Assembly (NCBI RefSeq): GCF_023155095.1
Contig: NZ_JAKNDA010000002.1
Span: 62,001-126,000 of the forward strand
Direction: 5' to 3'
From: Idiomarina aminovorans
GTDB lineage: Bacteria; Pseudomonadota; Gammaproteobacteria; Enterobacterales; Alteromonadaceae
DNA: 64,000 nt
Each line of letters opens with the position of its first letter. Positions within the stretch are counted from its first letter, which is position 1. The position numbers were made by a program, and so were the translations under genes. The notes beneath the pieces are model-generated. The model searched no databases and was not told where the DNA came from. It saw only the letters and a list, made by a program, of their open reading frames with translations. Shown in pieces: positions 55,629 through 61,906 of the stretch.

Positions 55629-56096
55629 TTGAAGACAGATGCTAAGTTTTCGGCTTGTAGAAGCTACCGATATGTGCTTTGGCGCGTATGGGATGACGCA
55701 AAACTTTATGTCGCAATCATTGGTTTGAACCCATCAACCGCCGATGAAGTGCAGAATGACCCCACTATCAACCGTTGCATCTCTTTCGCTCAGTCTTGGG
55801 GTTATGGCGGTGTTTGTATGGTCAACTTATTCGCTTTCAGGGCAACAGTCCCTGCGGATATGATGAGTGCGAAAGACCCAGTAGGGCCTGACAATGACAA
55901 ATGGTTGGTAGATATCGCAAAGACGGCTGGTGCTGTCGTAGCTGCATGGGGAAACGATGGTTCGTATTTGGGTCGGTCTTCCGCGGTAAAAGAATTGATT
56001 CCAAATCTGTGCGCATTAAAAATCAATAGGGCTGGCGAGCCCGCTCACCCTTTATACTTGAAGGGAAGTTTAGTGCCGGAGCCGCTGGGCATTTAA
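55629..56096 (+). CDS. DUF1643 family protein
   Basis: A TTG start at 55629 with AGGAG 6 bp upstream is preferred and gives 155 residues; the ATG at 55602 lies inside attC. The domain matches DUF1643 across its length: FSACRSYRYVLWRVWDD, IGLNPSTADEVQNDPTINRCISFAQSWGYGGVCMVNLFAFRAT, DPVGPDNDKWL and AWGNDGSYLGRS, ending PAHPLYLKGSLVPEPL. This family is very common in integron cassettes; biochemical role unknown. The stop codon TAA is part of the next attC core. Confidence 0.88.
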   Translation: MKTDAKFSACRSYRYVLWRVWDDAKLYVAIIGLNPSTADEVQNDPTINRCISFAQSWGYGGVCMVNLFAFRATVPADMMSAKDPVGPDNDKWLVDIAKTAGAVVAAWGNDGSYLGRSSAVKELIPNLCALKINRAGEPAHPLYLKGSLVPEPLGI

Positions 56097-56176
56097 CAAT
56101 GCCAGGCACAGCGACGGCTTTTTTTCGTTGCGGCTTCGCCTCCACTACAAAGCCGCGCGAGCTGGCGGCGTTAAAC
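56091..56176 (+). other. attC site 2
   Basis: R'' ATTTAAC (56091-56097) is the exact reverse complement of the cassette's left core GTTAAAT (55597). Inner palindromic repeats surround GACGGC...GCGGC; R' GTTAAAC is at 56170-56176. Confidence 0.85.
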
Positions 56177-56191
56177 GTCTATGGAGCATCA

Positions 56192-57037
56192 ATGGAAGAA
56201 CATCTAATCCCAAGAGCTGGGCAGCACCGATTGTATGATCTGACTTCAGAAAATACATCTGCAGAAACCAAGGCGAGCACAGCAAGGTGGTATGCCGAAA
56301 TGATGATTGACCTGTTCTTTAGTGAAAAAGGAAAATCAAGGGTGGGTGCTGAAAAGTTCAATAGACTTTCGTTGGGTGAGAAAATAAAGATCCTAAAAGA
56401 AGATTACTCAAATGGACTAATTGACTCTCTTAATCTGATTAAACAGTTTGGTGATATGGCATCTCATTATCAATCAGGCCGAACGATAGAAGCGGAGTCT
56501 GTTGAAAACGTTATCAAAAAATCGCTGTCACTTTTTGATTTTGTTCTGATTGGCTTGATGAAAGATAATGGAATTCGAAAGACAGAAGTAACAGCTACGT
56601 TATTTTCAACCTTTTTACCATCGATAAGAGTAAGAGTTCTTAAAGAGATCATTGATCTTGGGTCTGTGAGTGGAGATTCAGATAATGACATGTTTCTTCT
56701 AGACAAGCTTGTACTGGCGCTGACTAAGAATGGAGAAGGGAAAAAAGCAATTCGGTTACTTGAGAAATTAAAAAAGCAAGAAAAGATCGGTGATTATCAT
56801 GTGAATTTCTGGAAAGAGAAAATAGAGATAATACAAGGAAAGATCGACGAGGGTGTGTTGCCGATACCTGAAAATATCTCTGATTGCAAAAGGAACTTTG
56901 ACGATGTTTTTAGCCAGCTTTCAGATGATGAGAAAGCTCAGAATGATAGCTTGATTGAAGTTTTTAACACTATGTTTGATCAAGTAGAGCCAAGTAAAAT
57001 GGGTGACAAGCAGCCAAGTCTTATGGTGTTAATGTAA
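56192..57037 (+). CDS. Cassette protein of unknown function (281 residues, all helical)
   Basis: ATG at 56192 (GGAG 5 bp upstream, just after attC) is chosen; upstream codons lie in the attC. The N-terminal half (about 15-125) is helical with ETKASTARWYAEMMIDLFFS and GEKIKILKEDYSNGLIDSLNLIKQFGDMASHYQSG, a pattern like DUF4145-type helical domains found in restriction and abortive-infection proteins, but the match is not firm. The second half has repeat-like helices (GKKAIRLLEKLKKQEKIGDYH) resembling a TPR. No signal peptide. Placement next to a defence cassette makes a defence role possible, unproven. Confidence 0.7.
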   Translation: MEEHLIPRAGQHRLYDLTSENTSAETKASTARWYAEMMIDLFFSEKGKSRVGAEKFNRLSLGEKIKILKEDYSNGLIDSLNLIKQFGDMASHYQSGRTIEAESVENVIKKSLSLFDFVLIGLMKDNGIRKTEVTATLFSTFLPSIRVRVLKEIIDLGSVSGDSDNDMFLLDKLVLALTKNGEGKKAIRLLEKLKKQEKIGDYHVNFWKEKIEIIQGKIDEGVLPIPENISDCKRNFDDVFSQLSDDEKAQNDSLIEVFNTMFDQVEPSKMGDKQPSLMVLM

Positions 57038-57041
57038 GCAC

Positions 57042-57113
57042 GTTTAACAAGGCGCTGCTACGGAAAATTTACTCGCTAGCGCTCCCAAATTTCCGCAGAG
57101 CGCGGCGTTAGCT
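57042..57113 (+). other. attC site 3
   Basis: R'' GTTTAAC (57042-57048) is the exact reverse complement of GTTAAAC at 56170. The stem repeats GGCGCTGC/GCAGAGCGC and TACGGAAAATTT/AAATTTCCG fold on the bottom strand. R' GTTAGCT is at 57107-57113. Confidence 0.88.
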
Positions 57114-57129
57114 ATACAAGGAGATATCA

Positions 57130-57741
57130 ATGGGCACTGAACAGTCGGTACCAAATCCCCGAGCTGGGTTGGCGGGTATTTTGGATCGGTTCGTAGGCCC
57201 CGGTGCGACGCCAGCGGAATTGGTGCTTCAGTTTGTGTTTCCGCTAGGGGCAGCGGTGGTTGCAGTCGCTTATGCGGCTTACACAGTAGAGACTTGGTCA
57301 AGCGCTCAGTATGTCCTTTGCGCGGTACTAGCTTTCGATATTGTGGGTGGCATCATCACCAATGCGACCTCTTCTGGGAAGCGATGGTATCACCGTGATG
57401 GGCAAGGCTTTCCGCAGCACTTCGGCTTCATTACGTTGCACCTTGGGCATTTAGCACTTGTATCATGGGTATTCCTCGGGTTTGACTTTGTGTGGCTAGC
57501 CGCTGCAGGTGCATATCTCTTGATTGCAGGTTTCGGGATCATCATGTCCCCTCTGTATCTTCAGCGTCCGGTTGCGCTGTTAATGTACGCTGGGAGTGTT
57601 CTTCTGGCTTTGTACGGACTTGCGTCTCCAATTGGTATGGAGTGGTTTTTGCCGCTATTTTATCTGAAGTTGTTCGTAGCGCACCTTCCAAAAGAGGAGC
57701 CGTACCGACCAAGCGATAGTCCTAGTGTGAATAGTCGCTAA
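57130..57741 (+). CDS. Cassette-encoded membrane protein of unknown function
   Basis: ATG at 57130 follows a strong AAGGAG site 6 bp upstream. The 203 residues form five or six transmembrane helices (about 30-50, 58-78, 100-120, 122-150, 155-175) with a loop containing RWYHRDGQGFPQHFGF between helices 2 and 3 that carries conserved-looking His residues. Family not recognised. Membrane proteins of this size are frequent in integron arrays. The stop codon overlaps the attC core. Confidence 0.75.
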   Translation: MGTEQSVPNPRAGLAGILDRFVGPGATPAELVLQFVFPLGAAVVAVAYAAYTVETWSSAQYVLCAVLAFDIVGGIITNATSSGKRWYHRDGQGFPQHFGFITLHLGHLALVSWVFLGFDFVWLAAAGAYLLIAGFGIIMSPLYLQRPVALLMYAGSVLLALYGLASPIGMEWFLPLFYLKLFVAHLPKEEPYRPSDSPSVNSR

Positions 57742-57807
57742 CAAGTTGCTGCACTCGGAAAAATTACTCGCTGCGCTCCTAATTTTTCGGTGAGTAAGGC
57801 GTTACAC
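57736..57807 (+). other. attC site 4
   Basis: R'' CGCTAAC (57736-57742) differs by one base from the reverse complement of GTTAGCT (57107). The stem pairs CGGAAAAATTA with TAATTTTTCGG. R' GTTACAC is at 57801-57807. Confidence 0.85.
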
Positions 57808-57832
57808 CTCACTGATTAGCCCTTGATACCCG

Positions 57833-57847
57833 TACGGCAGAGCCGTA
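57833..57847. promoter_or_regulatory. Palindromic operator of the HigBA-like module
   Basis: TACGGCAGAGCCGTA has perfect 6-bp arms. It lies 12 bp upstream of the toxin start, the usual place for autorepression by the antitoxin. Confidence 0.5.
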
Positions 57848-57858
57848 TAGTTAAGTGT

Positions 57859-58091
57859 ATGCTATTCATCGAAACCTCAACGTTCACCAAGCTATTGCCG
57901 AACTACCTCACGGACGAGGAATACCGTGGGCTTCAAACCTACCTTCTGCAAAAGCCAGATGCCGGGGAGCTGATTAAAAGTTCGGGTGGTGTTCGTAAAG
58001 TTCGATAGGCACCAGCGGGTTCGGGAAAGAGCGGTGGTATCAGAGCGCGCTAGTATTCCTGGTCACACGCTCAAGCAAATAGCGGAGGCAA
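57859..58091 (+). pseudogene. RelE/HigB-family toxin, inactivated
   Basis: From ATG 57859 the protein reads MLFIETSTFTKLLPNYLTDEEY, LQTYLLQKPDAGELIKSSGGVRKVR and then TAG where the family has tryptophan. The same frame continues APAGSGKSGGIRA and meets a second stop, and the central beta strands that carry the ribonuclease residues are missing. A tail LKQIAEAIKNG leads into the antitoxin gene. HigB-2-like toxins cleave mRNA on the ribosome. This copy is surely inactive, while its antitoxin is intact. Confidence 0.8.
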
Positions 58092-58097
58092 TCAAAA

Positions 58098-58385
58098 ATG
58101 GGTGACAGAAACCTTGGGGCAGAGATCCTTGGCGGTATCAATGAAATCAAGAAATTCAAGAAGGGTAAATTGTCCCTGCGGACGCATGAACTTTCAGAAC
58201 CTTCACCGCCCAAAGTGATCAGGCTGAAACTGCACATGTCGCAGTCAGCATTTGCCGGTCTTATGGGTGTGAGTGTGCGAACCCTTCAGGACTGGGAACA
58301 GGGTCGGCGCGAGCCGCAGGGACCAGCGATTGCACTTCTGCGCATTGCTGAGCAACACCCGGAAATTTTTAGTCAGCTCCACTGA
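58098..58385 (+). CDS. HigA/NadS-like helix-turn-helix antitoxin
   Basis: The 95-residue protein has an N-terminal toxin-binding extension (GGINEIKKFKKGKLSLRT) and a Cro/C1-type helix-turn-helix at about 50-85: LHMSQSAFAGLMGVSVRTLQDWEQGRREPQGPA. The order toxin then antitoxin is that of higBA. It overlaps the decayed toxin reading frame and no longer has a functional toxin partner in the cassette. It could still repress its own operator at 57833 or act against similar toxins elsewhere. Confidence 0.85.
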   Translation: MGDRNLGAEILGGINEIKKFKKGKLSLRTHELSEPSPPKVIRLKLHMSQSAFAGLMGVSVRTLQDWEQGRREPQGPAIALLRIAEQHPEIFSQLH

Positions 58386-58395
58386 CCAAAGCGAA

Positions 58396-58473
58396 GTGTA
58401 ACCAGGCCATACACCGGATGCAAAAACCTCTGCTTCACTCCGGTTTCGTCACCGGTGACGGCGGGCGTTATAA
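58396..58473 (+). other. attC site 5
   Basis: R'' GTGTAAC (58396-58402) is the exact reverse complement of GTTACAC (57801). A long stem includes CACCGG...CCGGTGACGG. R' GTTATAA is at 58467-58473. Confidence 0.82.
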
Positions 58474-58540
58474 ATCACTCTAGTCTTGAATGCTCGTATG
58501 TACTAAAATGTATTACAAGCGAGTACAGGAGGGCGTTTCA

Positions 58541-58804
58541 ATGAGTATTACAAGTATTCGGCTAGCAGATGACATAGATAAGCCACTTGAATTTTTAGCT
58601 AGCAAGCTAGATAGAAGTAAGAATTACCTTATAAATCAAGCGGTTAAAGAGTTCTTGGCAAGGCAGTCCGTAGAGGAGTCTCGGTGGGCAGACACCCTGG
58701 AGGCTCTAGAGTCTATTAAAGCAGGTAAATCTATTGCTGAAGCAGATGTGAATGCCTGGTTAAACAGCTGGGGCACTGGTGAGCGCAAAGAGCGACCGAA
58801 ATGA
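58541..58804 (+). CDS. Ribbon-helix-helix (CopG/ParD-like) antitoxin
   Basis: ATG at 58541 (AGGAGGG 7 bp upstream) gives 87 residues. The N-terminal ribbon-helix-helix is clear: SITSIRLADDIDKPLEFLASKLDRSKNYLINQAVKEFLARQ (about 2-43). The C-terminal half is a flexible toxin-wrapping segment (LEALESIKAGKSIAEADVNAWLNSWG). It overlaps the toxin gene by 4 bp (ATGA), so the pair is co-translated. It likely represses its own promoter. Confidence 0.88.
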   Translation: MSITSIRLADDIDKPLEFLASKLDRSKNYLINQAVKEFLARQSVEESRWADTLEALESIKAGKSIAEADVNAWLNSWGTGERKERPK

Positions 58805-59091
58805 TAGAGGTTGAATATTCCCCGGAGTCGATGAGAGACCTTCAACGGGTTGTCGAGTTTGTTGAGGTTAAGAATCCTTACGCCGCACGAAGAATCGCAA
58901 TTGATCTTCAAGAAGGAATTTTCAAACTAAAGCAATTCCCTGAAATTGGCTTGCCGGTTATAAAAGCGCCTGATCCTGAAAAAATCCGAGATCTATATAT
59001 TGGTGATTACACCGTCCGGTATTTAATCACCAGTGGTATTATTTATATTTTGAGAGTTTGGCACAGCAAGGAAAATGAGAAAAATTTATAA
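58801..59091 (+). CDS. RelE/ParE-family toxin
   Basis: The 96-residue protein has the ParE/RelE fold text: VEYSPESMRDLQRVVEFVEVKNPYAARRIAIDLQEGIFKLKQFPEIGLPV, then IRDLYIGDYTVRYLITSGIIYILRVWHSKEN. The VRYLI...ILRVWHSKE ending is typical of ParE-like toxins that target gyrase or mRNA. It is intact and paired with the upstream ribbon-helix-helix antitoxin. Its TAA stop lies within the next attC. Confidence 0.9.
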   Translation: MIEVEYSPESMRDLQRVVEFVEVKNPYAARRIAIDLQEGIFKLKQFPEIGLPVIKAPDPEKIRDLYIGDYTVRYLITSGIIYILRVWHSKENEKNL

Positions 59092-59135
59092 CAAAACAAA
59101 GCAGCGGATTCGCTACGCTGCTTGCGGCGTTATGT
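59086..59135 (+). other. attC site 6 (short)
   Basis: R'' TTATAAC (59086-59092) is the exact reverse complement of GTTATAA (58467). The stem AAGCAGCGGA...CTGCTTGCGGCG ends at R' GTTATGT (59129-59135). At 50 bp it is at the low end for attC. Confidence 0.78.
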
Positions 59136-59215
59136 TTCTCCCCTCGAACACCTTGCTTGCTGCCAGGTAGCGTTGTACTCCTTGATGTACACGCAAGCGT
59201 ACTTAAGGTGATTCC

Positions 59216-59488
59216 ATGTCAAGGGTTCGTGTAGATGAAGATATCCGTCCGCTGTCTGAATTTCGGGCAGGGGTAGCCACATTTGTAAAGCAGATCCATG
59301 AAACCCGCCGCCCTATGGTGTTAACACAAAGAGGCCGTGGAGTTGCTGTATTGGTGGATGTTCACGAGTACGAGAAGATGCAGGAACGTCTGGAAATACT
59401 GGAAGAGGTCTACAAGGCGGAAGAACAGATAGCCTCAGGCGATGGTATTGCGCATGAAGACGCGAAGGCCAGGGTTCTGGCGGGCTGA
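59216..59488 (+). CDS. Phd/YefM-family antitoxin
   Basis: The 90-residue protein matches Phd/YefM: DIRPLSEFRAGVATFVKQIHETRRPMVLTQRGRGVAVLVDVHEYEKMQERLEILEE (about 8-65). The C-terminal part (YKAEEQIASGDGIAHEDAKARVLAG) wraps the toxin. AAGGTG lies 8 bp before ATG. Its toxin gene starts 4 bp downstream but is frameshifted, so this antitoxin is now an orphan. Confidence 0.87.
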   Translation: MSRVRVDEDIRPLSEFRAGVATFVKQIHETRRPMVLTQRGRGVAVLVDVHEYEKMQERLEILEEVYKAEEQIASGDGIAHEDAKARVLAG

Positions 59489-59492
59489 CCCA

Positions 59493-59675
59493 ATGAAGAT
59501 AGTTTGGTCTCCGCTTGCGTTGGAGCGTGTCGAGGATATCGTCGGTATATTGCAGAAGACAACACGGATGCTGCGGTACAGTGGGTTGATGATTTATTTG
59601 CCACGGTCGAGCGGTTAGCTGAGGTTGTGACGCCGCCATTAGATCTGCATTTGAGCACGCTGAAGGTGATGATAT
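59493..59675 (+). pseudogene. ParE-family toxin, frameshifted and truncated
   Basis: ATG 59493 gives MKIVWSPLALERVEDIVG; the frame then fails at about 59545. Shifting by one base restores the family text YIAEDNTDAAVQWVDDLFATVERLAEVV, so one base was lost in the GG-TAT-ATT-GCA stretch. After AEVV the normal core (arginine and aromatic residues of the last strands) is absent and unrelated sequence follows, so the gene is also truncated. It cannot make an active toxin. Confidence 0.82.
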
Positions 59676-60002
59676 CCGTATAAATTCGGATTGGTTTAAT
59701 GAAACAAAAGGCGACTCTTTGAAACTTACTGGAACATATGGAATTAAAGTGTTCGGCTTAAAAATCACGTACTAAAATTAGAAAAGTCGGGTAATGATAA
59801 ATGGTATGTTACCCAACCCAAATGGGCTGAGCTGGGCGTAAACCGACTGGCAACTATTGGCTTTCCAACAGATTATGGCTATCTTGCCCCTGCCTTAGAA
59901 GATTACCTAATTGAGCGGTTAAACCCACCGGTGAATAGAGTGGGGAAACGAGGTAAGTTAGTCTCGGATCATTTAGTGCAACTACCTGTATTGGGGTTCT
60001 AA
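59629..60002 (+). pseudogene. Remnant of an unidentified gene, tail GIY-YIG-like
   Basis: One frame (59629-59775) reads AIRSAFEHAEGDDIRINSDWF...GIKVFGLKITY and stops. A one-base shift continues VLKLEKSGNDKWYV...GFPTDYGYLAPALEDYLIERLNPPVNR and ends at 60002. The ALEDYLIERLNPPVN segment resembles the C-terminal end of GIY-YIG nuclease domains, but the GIY-YIG motif itself is not present. The start is missing, as it is fused to the ParE remnant. Identification is weak. Confidence 0.35.
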
Positions 60003-60122
60003 CCAGATTTTACGAGAAGCGACAACGCTCTTCACAAAAGAGTCGTCCCGCAAACTTTTTAGTGAAAGCTCGGAAATCCAAAGTGGTAAAAATAAGTAAA
60101 TCCAGTTTATTGCGGAGTCAAT

Positions 60123-60338
60123 ATGAATCAAATTAATCCAGCCAAACTGCGTAATAGTAAATGGACTGCAGTAGAGCCGCTCAATCGGGAGAAGCATTTT
60201 TTGGTATCAGAGGTTGAGTATGATGAAGACGGCTCTGTAATTTCGTGCATAATCGAATCCGTGCTTTCGAGAAATGAATATTCAATCAATTGGCTTGAAC
60301 TTAAAAGTGAAGAGAAGTGGATTCAAGGTTGGAAATGA
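60123..60338 (+). CDS. Trp-rich small protein, TIGR02450 family (DUF2389)
   Basis: The 71-residue protein starts at ATG 60123 behind GGAG and has the family signature NPAKLRNSKWTAVEPLNREKHFLVSEVEYDEDG...INWLELKSEEKWIQGWK, with Trp at four positions. The family is widespread in marine gammaproteobacteria and its role is unknown. It is flanked by pseudogenes on both sides, so it is probably the only intact gene of the last part of the array. Confidence 0.85.
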   Translation: MNQINPAKLRNSKWTAVEPLNREKHFLVSEVEYDEDGSVISCIIESVLSRNEYSINWLELKSEEKWIQGWK

Positions 60339-60379
60339 GAAAATGAACGTTTCTTCCCGCGTCCGGAGAAAATTTCGAG

Positions 60380-60749
60380 GGGTACAGTACAATAGCCAGA
60401 CTGGCGGGCAGAACTTATGTGCATTCTGAAGTAAGAGAGATAATTATAGCAGCCTATAAAGAGCTGGAAACGACTCAACCAGGAAAAGTGTATAAACACG
60501 CAGAAACTGGATACAAAGGCGGGGGCAGTTTAAGCCACATAAAACCCATAAAAATGGGCTGTCGGTAGACTTTATGGTTCCCGTTGTAAACGCCAATGGC
60601 GAGTAATATTTGACCCGGAGTTGCAATCGAATTTGCTTAAAACTCGATATTCCGAGTATCTATCACAGTATGTCGAGTTTTCAAAAAAGCATTCCTGGGT
60701 TAGGCATGACGAGCACTACCACGTAGATTTTGAAATACCCTGTAAATAG
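60380..60749 (+). pseudogene. Murein endopeptidase-like (M74/MepA-type) gene, multiply frameshifted
   Basis: Three frames together read ARLAGRTYVHSEVREIIIAAYKELETTQPG, GYKGGGSLSHIK, then after a shift HKNGLSVDFMVPV, then after another shift FDPELQSNLLKTRY and HSWVRHDEHYHVDFEIP, ending at 60749. The His/Asp motif HKNGLSVDF and the RHDEHYHVDF ending are like the zinc-binding motifs (HxxGxxxD and HxH) of penicillin-insensitive murein endopeptidases. The segment between them is shorter than in intact relatives, so there is also an internal deletion. Not functional. Confidence 0.6.
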
Positions 60750-60826
60750 CCGTCGCCTTGCGTGGCCTCAATTGCGCTGTACTGTGCAAAAGAACATAAC
60801 CCGTTGTAAAAAAGGAAAATAGCATT

Positions 60827-61723
60827 ATGTGGATTCGGTTCGTATTAATAGTCTTGTTAATATCACCTATTCTGGGTTGCTCTGAGCCTGAGCCTGAGCC
60901 TGAGCTCGATAATTCAACGGAAGAGCGGTTGAGGTCATCTTCGCAGCAGGTGCGACAAACCGTTCCTGAGTCGAGAAAAACGGAGTTTGATGAAGCCCTA
61001 AAGCTTCTGGTTAATCAAGTTTTGGAGCAAAAAAACACGTCGTTAGAAAATGCTGAACTCCAACGTATTGCAGAGCAGATGCACACCGAGCTTAGTGGAA
61101 AAACAGCGGATGAAGTATTTGCTGAGGCAACGAGAGTTCGCGAGCTACAAGAGCTTTTACGGCTTGAAAGAAAAAATCTGGCCCGGCAAGCTCAAATTGA
61201 TATTAATAATGAGCTTAAACAAATAGAAATAATGGCTCATGAGCTTTATGAGTTTACCCCCTCTTATGACTTTACTCGTCGCAATCAAGAAAGAAATGAC
61301 GAGATTGAAAACTTTGGCGTCATGTTTTACGACTACATTTTTTATAATGCCGGAGATAGCGTACCAGTATTTGATGTTACTTTTAAAAACAGTACAGAAC
61401 GCGCCATATATTCTGTGCAGCTGCTAGTGACTGTTTTTAGTTCAGCGAGCGTTTTTCCTTTTTTCGAACAAGTGTTTGTTTACCCTATGCCAAATGGGCT
61501 TGAACCTGGCGGTGTTGAGCGAGTTACATGGGCCATAACTCCGTCGTCTTCTATTTTCAGGAACCCCCTGGATGTCAGTTCAGATAAGGGATTTGAGTTT
61601 ATTGTAGAAAGCATTGCTGTGAGCGTGGGGCCCGAGGGCGAGACTTTGCTTGAGTACTCTCAAGTTGAAGATTTAGATACCGACAGGCTGCTAGCGCTAA
61701 AACGTAAATACGGCCTCGAATAA
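60827..61723 (+). CDS. Lipoprotein of unknown function
   Basis: The 298-residue protein has a lipoprotein signal (MWIRFVLIVLLISPILGC, Cys about 18) followed by an (EP)n run coded by three to four GAGCCT hexamers, a tract prone to length change. A long helical, charged region (about 45-135) is probably coiled coil (FAEATRVRELQELLRLERKNLARQ). The C-terminal part (about 150-290) is beta-rich (YNAGDSVPVFDVTFKNSTERAIYSVQLLVTVF) and looks like an FxLYD/Ig-like domain. It follows the end of the integron; AAGG lies 9 bp upstream. Function not recognised. Confidence 0.72.
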   Translation: MWIRFVLIVLLISPILGCSEPEPEPELDNSTEERLRSSSQQVRQTVPESRKTEFDEALKLLVNQVLEQKNTSLENAELQRIAEQMHTELSGKTADEVFAEATRVRELQELLRLERKNLARQAQIDINNELKQIEIMAHELYEFTPSYDFTRRNQERNDEIENFGVMFYDYIFYNAGDSVPVFDVTFKNSTERAIYSVQLLVTVFSSASVFPFFEQVFVYPMPNGLEPGGVERVTWAITPSSSIFRNPLDVSSDKGFEFIVESIAVSVGPEGETLLEYSQVEDLDTDRLLALKRKYGLE

Positions 61724-61833
61724 ATAGTCGCGATAGATTTCCTATGTTCATTAGCCTGATTGTATTTCCGTTTTAACTTCTGGTCTGGTGAGCAAATAAT
61801 CTAGGCGAGCAGAGCGTCTTTGAGTAACTGTGC

Positions 61834-61870
61834 CAGCCTCGGCTTCTTCAAATATATAAAGCCGAGGCTG
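61834..61870. terminator. Bidirectional hairpin between convergent genes
   Basis: CAGCCTCGGCTT (61834) pairs perfectly with AAGCCGAGGCTG (ending 61870) around 13 bases. It lies between the lipoprotein gene and the convergent gene at 61907. No long T run follows, so efficiency is uncertain. Confidence 0.6.
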
Positions 61871-61906
61871 CAGGTGTCCGTTGAGGTAAAGTAAAGCCGT
61901 GTTAAA

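Noticed and set aside
60794-60830. ACATAAC...ATTATGT as a seventh attC site
   Set aside because: Only about 37 bp lie between the cores and no inner stem repeats are present; it may be a chance match or a relic, so it is mentioned only as a possibility.
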